A stretch of DNA of 6,297 nt from Chloroflexota bacterium (GTDB lineage Bacteria > Chloroflexota > Anaerolineae > Promineifilales > Promineifilaceae). The notes under the pieces were generated by a model. That model worked only from the letters and a program-made list of their open reading frames with translations, was not told the origin of the DNA and made no database searches. Position 1 is the first letter of the stretch. Each line of letters opens with the position of its first letter. The stretch lies in contig CP070688.1 in assembly GCA_020353135.1 (NCBI GenBank), positions 1,476,831-1,483,127 of the forward strand, read 5' to 3'. Shown here in pieces: positions 1-5,566 of this stretch. The translations under genes were made by a program, and so were the position numbers.

Positions 1-110
1 ATGATCAGCAGAAAGCTCAAGATCAGCTTTGTGGCAATCGACATCTCAATGCCATTGTCACCTGAGGACTCGATTCCAGTTGAAACTCCATCTTGGCTCA
101 TCTCTAACAT
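1..110 (-). CDS. N-terminal fragment of a probable membrane sensor or signalling protein, cut by the window edge
   Basis: Reading the minus strand from an ATG at 110, the frame stays open for 36 codons to the window edge. The first ~22 residues are polar and acidic. They are followed by M-S-I-A-T-K-L-I-L-S-F-L-L-I, which looks like a short basic anchor leading into a first transmembrane helix. This pattern is common at the start of sensor histidine kinases, chemoreceptors and HAMP-containing cyclases, but no diagnostic domain is visible. The start is uncertain: ATG codons at 110, 101 and 44 are all possible and none has a strong Shine-Dalgarno site. The ATG at 44 begins right at the MSIATK segment, with AGGTGA about 14 nt upstream. 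An in-frame TAG lies just upstream of 110. It is on the same strand as the ETF operon, 86 nt after it, so it could be a distal member or a separate unit. Confidence 0.4.
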   Translation of the reverse strand, partial: MLEMSQDGVSTGIESSGDNGIEMSIATKLILSFLLI

Positions 111-196
111 GCGTACCAACTATGATGTTGGCTGTCCCAATACTTCGATCATGCCCGCCCTGTCTTCAGTGGATGCAGGGCACACCTGGTGCAGTA
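111..196. other. short intergenic gap after the ETF operon
   Basis: These 86 bases separate the stop of the membrane Fe-S gene from the next putative minus-strand start. They hold a 6-bp inverted repeat (GCCCTG at 157-162, CAGGGC at 176-181, 13-nt loop). It lacks a T tract on either side, so it is not a convincing intrinsic terminator. No promoter is evident, and read-through into the next gene is possible. Confidence 0.5.
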
Positions 197-2182
197 CTAA
201 AGCGCAGCATGAACCAGCTCGATTAGATCCATAACGACGAGATGCTCTTCTTGACCTGTCGTCTTAACGGCATCTCGATACATGGTGATATCTTTAGGGC
301 AGGCGACCACGAAGATCGTCACGCCATCAAGCTCCATCGCTTCACGAATACGCGATTCGCTAGGCCGTTCCGTCACCTCCCCTTCTTCCATCCAGATTCG
401 GCCGCCGCCGGCGCCGCAACAAACAGCTCGGTCGCCATGTCTGGGCATTTCAACTAATTCGCAGCCGGTGGCCTCGATCACACGACGGGGAGCATTGTAG
501 ACGCCGTTGTAACGACCCAGATAACATGGATCGTGGTAGGTGACCTTGAAGCCCAATCTCTTGTTGAATTGAATCTGCCCAGAGGAGATCAGCTGGTCCA
601 GTAGCTCACTGTAGTGGAGCACCGGCCGGTGACCATTCTGAGTCGGGTATTCGTTCTTCAGTGTGTTGTATGAATGAGGATCGGTTGTGATGATGGCCTG
701 GTAAGTGCTCTTTTCTAGTGCCGCCACGTTCTTCTCAACCAACATCTCAAACAAGCCCTCTTCGCCGACTCGGCGGACGTCGTTGCCCGAGTTGTTTTCA
801 CCCTCGTATAAGATGCCGAAATCTAGTCCGGCTCCCTCGAATACGTCGGCGGTCATTTTTGTGATGCCGGTCAAGGCCGGACTGTAGGACGCGTAATCGC
901 CCAAAAACCACAAATACTCGACTTCTGACTTTCGGGCATCCTTGATCTTCGTTTCCCTTTTTCGTGACCATCGGGCGCGCATCCGAGCCGACTTGCCAAA
1001 GGAATTCCCGTAACGCCCCAGATTGGCCAATGCATCCTGAAGCTCGCTGTCTAGCCGCCCCTCGACGACAAGGTGTCGTCGCATGTCGACGATTGGGATA
1101 ACATGCTCGATGAACAAAGGACATTCCTGGTCGCAGGCAAAGCAGGTCACACAGGCCCACAAGACTTCGTCGGCAATCACATCGCCGGCCAATTCTTTGC
1201 TCAGGGCGCCGTTGGTTGATCCGCCCGACAGCGCAGCGCCCCGTTCAATGAGGTTGTCACGCAGATCCATCATCAGCAATTTCGGAGATAGCGATAGACC
1301 GCTGTTGTAGGCTGGACACGAATCCTGGCAGCGTCCGCATTCCGTACACGTGTAAAAGTCGAGCATTTGTCGCCAGCTAAAATGCTCAACCTTGCTGACG
1401 CCCACCTCATCGCCCACCTCTGGCGCCAGAGGTAATCGACCGCGAGGCTCCAGATTGCGAAGGAGTACGGCCGGGATCGACGTAACCACGTGGAAGTGCT
1501 TGCTCCCTGGCAGCTCGACCAAGAACAAGAATACGACGCCCAGATGGACCCAGAAGGCGCTCTCTTCTATGACCACTTGAGCCTGGTCGTCCAGACCTGC
1601 GTAGATGCTGCCTACTGCGCGTGAGATAGGTCGCCACGAAGCCAGGGGATCTTCCCCAAGGTTAATGCGCGCCCCATTCATCACCAGGAGGCTCAGCATG
1701 ATGAGCAAGATGAGGACCAGGACCAGCGCACCTTGCCGTTTGTGGCTGCCCCTATATCGTTCGGGATCGGCGATCAGCCTCGTATAGAGACCATAGCTGG
1801 CCGCAACGATCACGAAGAGCGCAAAAAGATCTTGAAGCAGGGCGACAGGGCCCAGGTTCATAAGCGGTAATAGGTACTCGTTTCCCGTGAAGGCGGTAAG
1901 ACCATCGACAATGGCTTGAAGAATCGTCGGAAAGAGAATCAGGAAACCCCAGAAGATGAAGAAGTGGGCAGTGCCTGGTACAAATATCCTGAAAAGACGC
2001 TTCTCGCCAAAAACGTAGACGATCAGCCCTTTGATCCGCTCGCCCCACTGGTCGTAGGCGTCGGCCGACTTTCCACGTTTTAGGTTCACCCACAACAACT
2101 GGTAGCATCGACGCAAAAAGAGACCGCCGAATACCAGCAGCGCAAGTAGCGTGACGATCGACTTTAGCGTCTCGTAGGTCAT
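197..2182 (-). CDS. membrane ETF:menaquinone oxidoreductase-like protein (NarI-like cytochrome b + two 4Fe-4S + CCG domain)
   Basis: This 661-residue protein probably takes electrons from EtfAB and passes them through Fe-S clusters and heme b to the membrane quinone pool, as proposed for the EMO/EtfD family. Residues ~1-235 are a NarI-like membrane domain with about five hydrophobic helices (near 8-26, 66-95, 112-134, 150-170, 206-224). H73, H213, H229 and H231 are candidate heme ligands. Two 4Fe-4S motifs follow: C279/C282/C285/C289-P and C344/C347/C350/C354-P. The C-terminal half is HdrD-like, with YHDPCYLGR (C553), CCGAGGG (C588, C589) and C628-P-K-D. The first CCG repeat is recognisable around 425-480 but has no cysteine, and the final CxxC cysteine is replaced by D631. 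The ATG at 2182 is chosen because AGGGAGG lies 8 nt upstream and the first helix follows at once; the frame stays open upstream but there overlaps etfA. It starts 4 nt after the etfA stop. Confidence 0.88.
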   Translation of the reverse strand: MTYETLKSIVTLLALLVFGGLFLRRCYQLLWVNLKRGKSADAYDQWGERIKGLIVYVFGEKRLFRIFVPGTAHFFIFWGFLILFPTILQAIVDGLTAFTGNEYLLPLMNLGPVALLQDLFALFVIVAASYGLYTRLIADPERYRGSHKRQGALVLVLILLIMLSLLVMNGARINLGEDPLASWRPISRAVGSIYAGLDDQAQVVIEESAFWVHLGVVFLFLVELPGSKHFHVVTSIPAVLLRNLEPRGRLPLAPEVGDEVGVSKVEHFSWRQMLDFYTCTECGRCQDSCPAYNSGLSLSPKLLMMDLRDNLIERGAALSGGSTNGALSKELAGDVIADEVLWACVTCFACDQECPLFIEHVIPIVDMRRHLVVEGRLDSELQDALANLGRYGNSFGKSARMRARWSRKRETKIKDARKSEVEYLWFLGDYASYSPALTGITKMTADVFEGAGLDFGILYEGENNSGNDVRRVGEEGLFEMLVEKNVAALEKSTYQAIITTDPHSYNTLKNEYPTQNGHRPVLHYSELLDQLISSGQIQFNKRLGFKVTYHDPCYLGRYNGVYNAPRRVIEATGCELVEMPRHGDRAVCCGAGGGRIWMEEGEVTERPSESRIREAMELDGVTIFVVACPKDITMYRDAVKTTGQEEHLVVMDLIELVHAAL

Positions 2183-2186
2183 CGCC

Positions 2187-3152
2187 CTAGCCTCCCTCAA
2201 TCTCTTCCAGTTGCTCGATGAGCACTTCTGTAAGATCGAGCATATCGACTTCGGCCCCATATTGGGCAACGTCGAATATCGGCGCGTCCGGGTCAGTATT
2301 GATGGCAATAACCATCTCGCTTTCGGTAATCCCTTCGACATGTTCCGGTGCGCCGCTGATGCCCATCGCCAAATAGAGCTTAGGCTTTACGCTTTGACCT
2401 GACTTGCCTACCATGCGAGATGTCGGCAGCCAGCCCTGATCCACCACCGGACGAGAGGCGCATATAACGCCGCCTAGCATCTCGGCCAGTTCTTCTACCA
2501 GTTCGATGTTGTCTTCAGTTTGCACGCCGCGCCCGACCGATATCAGAATCGGTTCCTTTGCGATATCTACGTCGGCTGTCTCTGGCTCTATGTACGCCGC
2601 GAGAGTTACGCGAAGATCTTCCAGTCCCGTTACGCTAACGGCAGTTACATCTGGCGGCTGAGCGCTCTTCCCATCCTCAACGGCGTAGTCACCGGGAAGC
2701 ATTGTGACTAGCGCTGTCGGGCCAGGTAGATCGCCTTCAGCCATGATCTTTCCACCGCAGATCTGGCTAATGAATCGTCCCTCTTCGTTAAAACTTCGGC
2801 AGAGATTTACCAACGGCAAGTCGAGGCGCGCTGAAAGCACGCTGGCAATATCTGCGCCAATAGAGGTGCTGCCGAACAGGACAGCCCGTGGCGAATTCTC
2901 TTCTATCAGGTCAGAAAGCGCTTCTTGATAACCGTCAGAGGTGAATTCAGCCAACGCCAGGTGGTCGAGATACAAGACCCTATCCGCAGCTAAGTCGCTT
3001 GCCAATCGTTGAGCATCGTGACCGAGCAACACGCCAACGACGTCTCCACCAGTTCCCTTTGACAACGCTCGACCTGCAACCAACATCATGTAGGAAATAT
3101 CTGCTACCTGCCCCCGCAGATGTTCGATCACCACATAAATGTCTTGGCTCAT
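2187..3152 (-). CDS. etfA: electron transfer flavoprotein, alpha subunit
   Basis: EtfA (321 residues, normal family length) holds the electron-carrying FAD of the ETF heterodimer and docks both the dehydrogenase and the quinone-reducing partner. The N-terminal ~190 residues are the ETF alpha/beta domain, including ICGGKIMAEGDLPGP near 131-145. The C-terminal FAD domain shows VGRGV (206-210), ASRPVVD with R234, VGKSG (248-252), LYLAMGISGAPEH (259-271, His271) and AINTDPDAPIF (283-293). These match the canonical SR-VD, VGQTG, GISGA-QH and AIN-D--APIF motifs. Departures are R246 before V-G where Gln is usual, Ser251 for Thr, and PEH for IQH. The ATG at 3152 has AGGAGGT 5 nt upstream. The gene begins 12 nt after etfB and ends 4 nt before the membrane Fe-S gene. 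Confidence 0.95.
   Translation of the reverse strand: MSQDIYVVIEHLRGQVADISYMMLVAGRALSKGTGGDVVGVLLGHDAQRLASDLAADRVLYLDHLALAEFTSDGYQEALSDLIEENSPRAVLFGSTSIGADIASVLSARLDLPLVNLCRSFNEEGRFISQICGGKIMAEGDLPGPTALVTMLPGDYAVEDGKSAQPPDVTAVSVTGLEDLRVTLAAYIEPETADVDIAKEPILISVGRGVQTEDNIELVEELAEMLGGVICASRPVVDQGWLPTSRMVGKSGQSVKPKLYLAMGISGAPEHVEGITESEMVIAINTDPDAPIFDVAQYGAEVDMLDLTEVLIEQLEEIEGG
2191..2197 (-). promoter_or_regulatory. ribosome binding site deciding the start of the membrane Fe-S gene
   Basis: AGGGAGG on the minus strand lies 8 nt before the ATG at 2182 and inside the last codons of etfA, just before its TAG stop. It supports the 2182 start over upstream in-frame starts as far as 2341, which would overlap etfA by about 50 codons, and suggests translational coupling to etfA. 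Confidence 0.8.
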
Positions 3153-3157
3153 TTCCC

Positions 3158-3164
3158 ACCTCCT
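3158..3164 (-). promoter_or_regulatory. etfA ribosome binding site adjoining the etfB stop
   Basis: AGGAGGT, an almost ideal Shine-Dalgarno sequence, lies 5 nt before the etfA ATG. The TAG stop of etfB (3167-3165) directly precedes it, reading TAG-AGGAGGT, so ribosomes finishing etfB are placed on the etfA start. Confidence 0.85.
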
Positions 3165-3929
3165 CTAGACCAGGCCCGCTTCTTGGAACATCTTTATGAG
3201 CCTGGCGGCAACTTCCTCTTCGTCCCCTTCGATCATCGTTGCCCGGTCACCTGTCTCGGGCTGGAACATTCGGCTGACAGTCGGCCCACCGCCTGGGTCA
3301 AGCTCGGCGACCTTGTGCTCGCCGATGCTGGCCATCTTCATCGCTTGCCGTATCTTGCTGATGGCCACATAGCGCGGCGGTTGATCGGCAGACTGAATGC
3401 CCAGTACGGCCGGCAAGTTGACTTCGAGTTCGGCCATCAAACCGCCCGGATACTCCTTTCTGACAATGGACCTACCTTCTCCCAGCGACACGCCGGAGAT
3501 GTAGCCCACATAGGGCATCCCCAGGTATTCGGCCAGCAGCGGTCCTAATGACCCATCCAGATCGTCGTGGGCCTGAACGCCGGTGAGTATCAGATCAGGT
3601 TCGAGCGCCGGCACGACGGTTGTCAGGGCGCGAGCCATGGCATGGTTGTTGACGCCGTTTTCGAAATCGCCCGTGAGTTTCATCAATTGATCGGCGCCCC
3701 TGGCTGCAGCCGCGAAGAGCATATCGTCCGCGCCTTCTGCATCCGGCGCCACGGCAACCACTTCCCCACCGCTCCGCTCTTTCAATAAGATGGCTTTTTC
3801 CAGTGCGTGATCATCAAATTAGTTAATAATCAGTCGTAACCACTCCCGGTCGAGGTCAGTGCCGCCTTCGTCAACGGTGAGTTCTTCGACCAGATCCGGG
3901 ACAAGCTTGAGTAAAACGACGATCTTCAT
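3165..3929 (-). pseudogene. etfB: electron transfer flavoprotein, beta subunit, interrupted by an in-frame TAA at codon 37
   Basis: EtfB pairs with EtfA and binds AMP, or a second FAD in bifurcating forms. The frame from the ATG at 3929 would give 254 residues, normal for the family, and starts MKIVVLLKLVPD, typical of EtfB. Codon 37 (3821-3819) is TAA, in the context I-I-N-stop-F-D-D-H-A-L-E-K-A. Homologues here read N-[E/P]-F-D-x-x-A-L-E, so the likely ancestral codon is GAA (one G-to-T change). The same frame continues intact to the TAG at 3165. It includes G-V-Q-A-H-D-D-L-D-G near 117-126, equivalent to the AMP/FAD phosphate-binding loop, and PRYVAISKIRQAMK near 185-198, the partner-recognition region. 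GGGAGGG lies 7 nt before the ATG. A restart at TTG 3785 would lose 48 residues and has no good ribosome site. Either this is a sequence error in a working gene or a genuine nonsense mutation; an error seems more likely because the remainder is undecayed. Confidence 0.85.
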
Positions 3930-3936
3930 CGACTAT

Positions 3937-3943
3937 CCCTCCC
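3937..3943 (-). promoter_or_regulatory. etfB ribosome binding site overlapping the upstream stop codon
   Basis: GGGAGGG lies 7 nt before the etfB ATG at 3929. Its first G is also the last base of the TAG stop of the upstream Fe-S gene (TAGGGAGGG). This fixes the real etfB start upstream of the nonsense codon and indicates translational coupling. Confidence 0.8.
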
Positions 3944-5157
3944 TAATCTTCCATCGCCTCGACCAGAAGCACGGCGATATCCTTGACCCTCAACTGACCG
4001 GCGCTCTGGACCATCTTGGCTGCATCCTCAAATCGCGGTGATTCGTACGGGCAAGATACGGCCAATATATCTGCGCCGGCCGCCGCCGCTTCGCGCACAC
4101 GCCATTCTGACAGACGGGCATGGGCTTTCTCCCACTGGAAGCCGTCCAACCACATGCCGCCACCGCCACCGCCGCAACAGAGGCTTGTCGTGCGATTGTG
4201 CGACATTTCCACTAGCGTGACGCCAGGGATGGCCTCGATCAAGGCCCGAGGTTCCTCATACACGCCATTGGCCCTGCCCAGATAGCAAGGATCGTGGTAA
4301 GTGACCTTTGCCTTGACCTCATGCTTCAGAAGTGGCTGCAACTGGTCGAGTCTTTCGGCCAAGAATTGAGTGTAATGTCGAATCGGGTAGGAGATACCCA
4401 GTTCTGGATATTGATTCTTCAGCGCATTGAACGCATGTGGATCGGTGGTAACGATTTCTTTGAACTTGTACTTGCGGAAAGCCTGGCCGTTCTTCTCGGC
4501 CAGTAACTCGAACAAGCCGCGCTCGCCCGCCAGCCGCTGGGAGTCGGCGTCACTCTGCTCTTCAGGGCCCAGTATGCCAAAGTCGACATCTAAAGCGTTG
4601 AACAAAGTGACCACCGCGCGTGACGTCAATTGAACGCGCGGGTGGTAGGATGGATAATCACCCACGAACCACAGAACGTCCACCGGCCGATTGGCTTTGC
4701 GCATGATGGCGACCTCGGGTGCAAGTCCCTTCGCCCACCTGGCCCGCTTTCGCGGTGATTCGCCCATGGGATTGCCATATCGTTGCGAATTCTCCAGCGC
4801 GCTTTGAAGTTCTGTTGGGATGTTGCCTGCCAGAAGTAGCTCTTCTTTGGCGCGCGTCATCAGCCCGGCCGTCAGTGGAATCTTGGATGGGCACACCTGC
4901 GTACAAGCGTAACAGGATACGCACATCCAGACCGAGTCGCTGCCGATTACATTCTCAAACCGATCTGCGCGCAAGTAAGAGATCATCCTGCCTGGCGGGA
5001 AATCCATCAAGTACCCAAATGGGCACACGCCGCTGCAATTTCCGCACTGCAGGCATGTTCTCAGGTGCTCACCATCCGATACCTCAAGCAGGCTGTCGTA
5101 GAATGTCTTGCTGAACGATGAGCCTGCAGGAGCTGTCTTTGTTGCCTCCGCCGCCAT
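3943..5157 (-). CDS. soluble HdrD/GlpC-like iron-sulfur protein (two 4Fe-4S + CCG domain)
   Basis: This 404-residue cytoplasmic protein is an electron carrier or redox subunit of the HdrD type (fused HdrC-like and HdrB-like parts); the substrate is unknown. Two 4Fe-4S motifs lie at C35/C38/C41/C45-P and C79/C82/C85/C89-P. The CCG region has YHDPCYLGR (C291), LCCGGGGGGMW (C327, C328) and C369-P-Y-E. The earlier CCG repeat (~162-215, VLWFVGDYPSYHP to GLFELL) has no cysteines: D167 stands where the first cysteine is usual and QSDA replaces the KCCG-type motif. It aligns closely with the C-terminal ~390 residues of the membrane protein in the same operon, so they are paralogues. The start at ATG 5157 is preferred because GGGAGG lies 6 nt upstream; an ATG at 5244 would add 29 residues that look unlike the family. 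It is the first gene of the operon, 13 nt before etfB. It could supply an alternative ETF acceptor. Confidence 0.88.
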   Translation of the reverse strand: MAAEATKTAPAGSSFSKTFYDSLLEVSDGEHLRTCLQCGNCSGVCPFGYLMDFPPGRMISYLRADRFENVIGSDSVWMCVSCYACTQVCPSKIPLTAGLMTRAKEELLLAGNIPTELQSALENSQRYGNPMGESPRKRARWAKGLAPEVAIMRKANRPVDVLWFVGDYPSYHPRVQLTSRAVVTLFNALDVDFGILGPEEQSDADSQRLAGERGLFELLAEKNGQAFRKYKFKEIVTTDPHAFNALKNQYPELGISYPIRHYTQFLAERLDQLQPLLKHEVKAKVTYHDPCYLGRANGVYEEPRALIEAIPGVTLVEMSHNRTTSLCCGGGGGGMWLDGFQWEKAHARLSEWRVREAAAAGADILAVSCPYESPRFEDAAKMVQSAGQLRVKDIAVLLVEAMED

Positions 5158-5163
5158 ACCATA

Positions 5164-5169
5164 CCTCCC
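5164..5169 (-). promoter_or_regulatory. ribosome binding site of the first operon gene
   Basis: GGGAGG on the minus strand, 6 nt before the ATG at 5157. It decides this start against the longer in-frame reading from 5244. Confidence 0.75.
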
Positions 5170-5202
5170 GGTTGCTGCCAACCCCAATCCAATAACGAAC
5201 GA

Positions 5203-5238
5203 CCTCCACCGAATGCCAGCTAGGCGTTTTGGTGGAGG
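5203..5238 (-). promoter_or_regulatory. leader hairpin upstream of the ETF operon
   Basis: CCTCCACC at 5203-5210 and GGTGGAGG at 5231-5238 form a perfect 8-bp inverted repeat. It extends by three more pairs (one G-U) and contains a small inner GCC/GGC hairpin (5215-5217 with 5223-5225). In the minus-strand transcript it would sit about 45 nt before the first start codon. The downstream arm, GGTGGAGG, is Shine-Dalgarno-like. No U tract follows, so it is not a standard terminator. It may be a stability or regulatory element. Confidence 0.45.
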
Positions 5239-5459
5239 CCGCAAATTGTCTGCATAGACCCCTTCCTACTAACACTTGGACAGTGAAGCAGAAACAAGTA
5301 GGCGTGAAATAACCTGACTCAATTCTATTGTGAAAAAATGTACAAACTTAGTGACAGATGTCATATCTTTTAGGTGATTGTTGGTACTACTTGTGAAATC
5401 ATGTTACTTCTAGGTCATAGATTAATTTGACTGGCGTAGTAGAATAGGAGTAAGAAGTG
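5239..5459. promoter_or_regulatory. AT-rich divergent promoter region
   Basis: This stretch is much richer in A and T than the flanking genes and must hold promoters for both divergent units. On the plus strand TTGACT (5427-5432) is a fair -35 box, but only a poor -10 (TAAGAA, 5451-5456, 18-nt spacing) follows. No convincing sigma-70 pair was found for the minus strand. Possible regulator sites are a dyad TGACA-GA-TGTCA (5352-5363) and three same-orientation GTGAAA copies (5304, 5330, 5393). No small gene with a credible start was seen. Confidence 0.45.
5352..5363. promoter_or_regulatory. short palindrome, candidate operator
   Basis: TGACA-GA-TGTCA has perfect 5-bp arms around a 2-bp centre and sits near the middle of the AT-rich divergent region. 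Its size and symmetry suit a dimeric helix-turn-helix repressor or activator. No regulator gene is visible in the window, so the assignment is only by shape and position. Confidence 0.3.
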
Positions 5460-5484
5460 GCGGCCGGGCCGATTTTCCGGCTGC
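5460..5484 (+). promoter_or_regulatory. GC-rich hairpin in the flavoprotein leader
   Basis: GCGGCCGG (5460-5467) can pair with CCGGCTGC (5477-5484) over 8 bp with one G-U, leaving a 9-nt loop ending in TTTT. It begins where the AT-rich region gives way to GC-rich sequence, possibly near the transcript 5' end. No U tract follows, so it is a leader structure rather than a terminator. Confidence 0.4.
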
Positions 5485-5508
5485 AGTGGGATGGGATCGT
5501 TGCCGTAT

Positions 5509-5554
5509 GCGCCAGGTTAAGCTGGCGCCGCTTTGAGTTTGGGCTCACCCAGCT
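5509..5554 (+). promoter_or_regulatory. two mutually exclusive hairpins before the flavoprotein ribosome site
   Basis: GCGCCAG (5509-5515) pairs perfectly with CTGGCGC (5522-5528) around a 6-nt loop. The overlapping AGCTGG (5520-5525) pairs perfectly with CCAGCT (5549-5554), and that larger loop holds an inner TGAG/CTCA hairpin (5534-5537 with 5544-5547). The two folds compete for 5522-5525. The second ends 2 nt before the GGAG Shine-Dalgarno site (5557-5560). This is the layout of an attenuator or riboswitch expression platform, but no known aptamer class was recognised. Confidence 0.4.
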
Positions 5555-5566
5555 CCGGAGTGTGTG

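Noticed and set aside
157..181. Inverted repeat after the operon as an intrinsic terminator.
   Set aside because: The stem is only 6 bp with a 13-nt loop, and no T tract follows on either strand.
1..234. Plus-strand open frame at the left edge (77 codons).
   Set aside because: It overlaps the minus-strand membrane gene end and the putative sensor start, has no ribosome site and resembles no family.
3120..3548. Plus-strand open frame of 142 codons.
   Set aside because: It is antisense to etfB and etfA, both clearly coding, and has no family-like motifs or ribosome site.
3819..3821. TAA as a recoded or reassigned sense codon.
   Set aside because: Every other complete gene here lacks internal TAA and only this one site is affected; TAA reassignment is not known in bacteria. 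A base error or true nonsense change is simpler.
5427..5456. Sigma-70 promoter for the flavoprotein (TTGACT with TAAGAA).
   Set aside because: The -35 box is fair but the -10 matches only three of six consensus bases, so it is mentioned within the divergent region but not called as a promoter.
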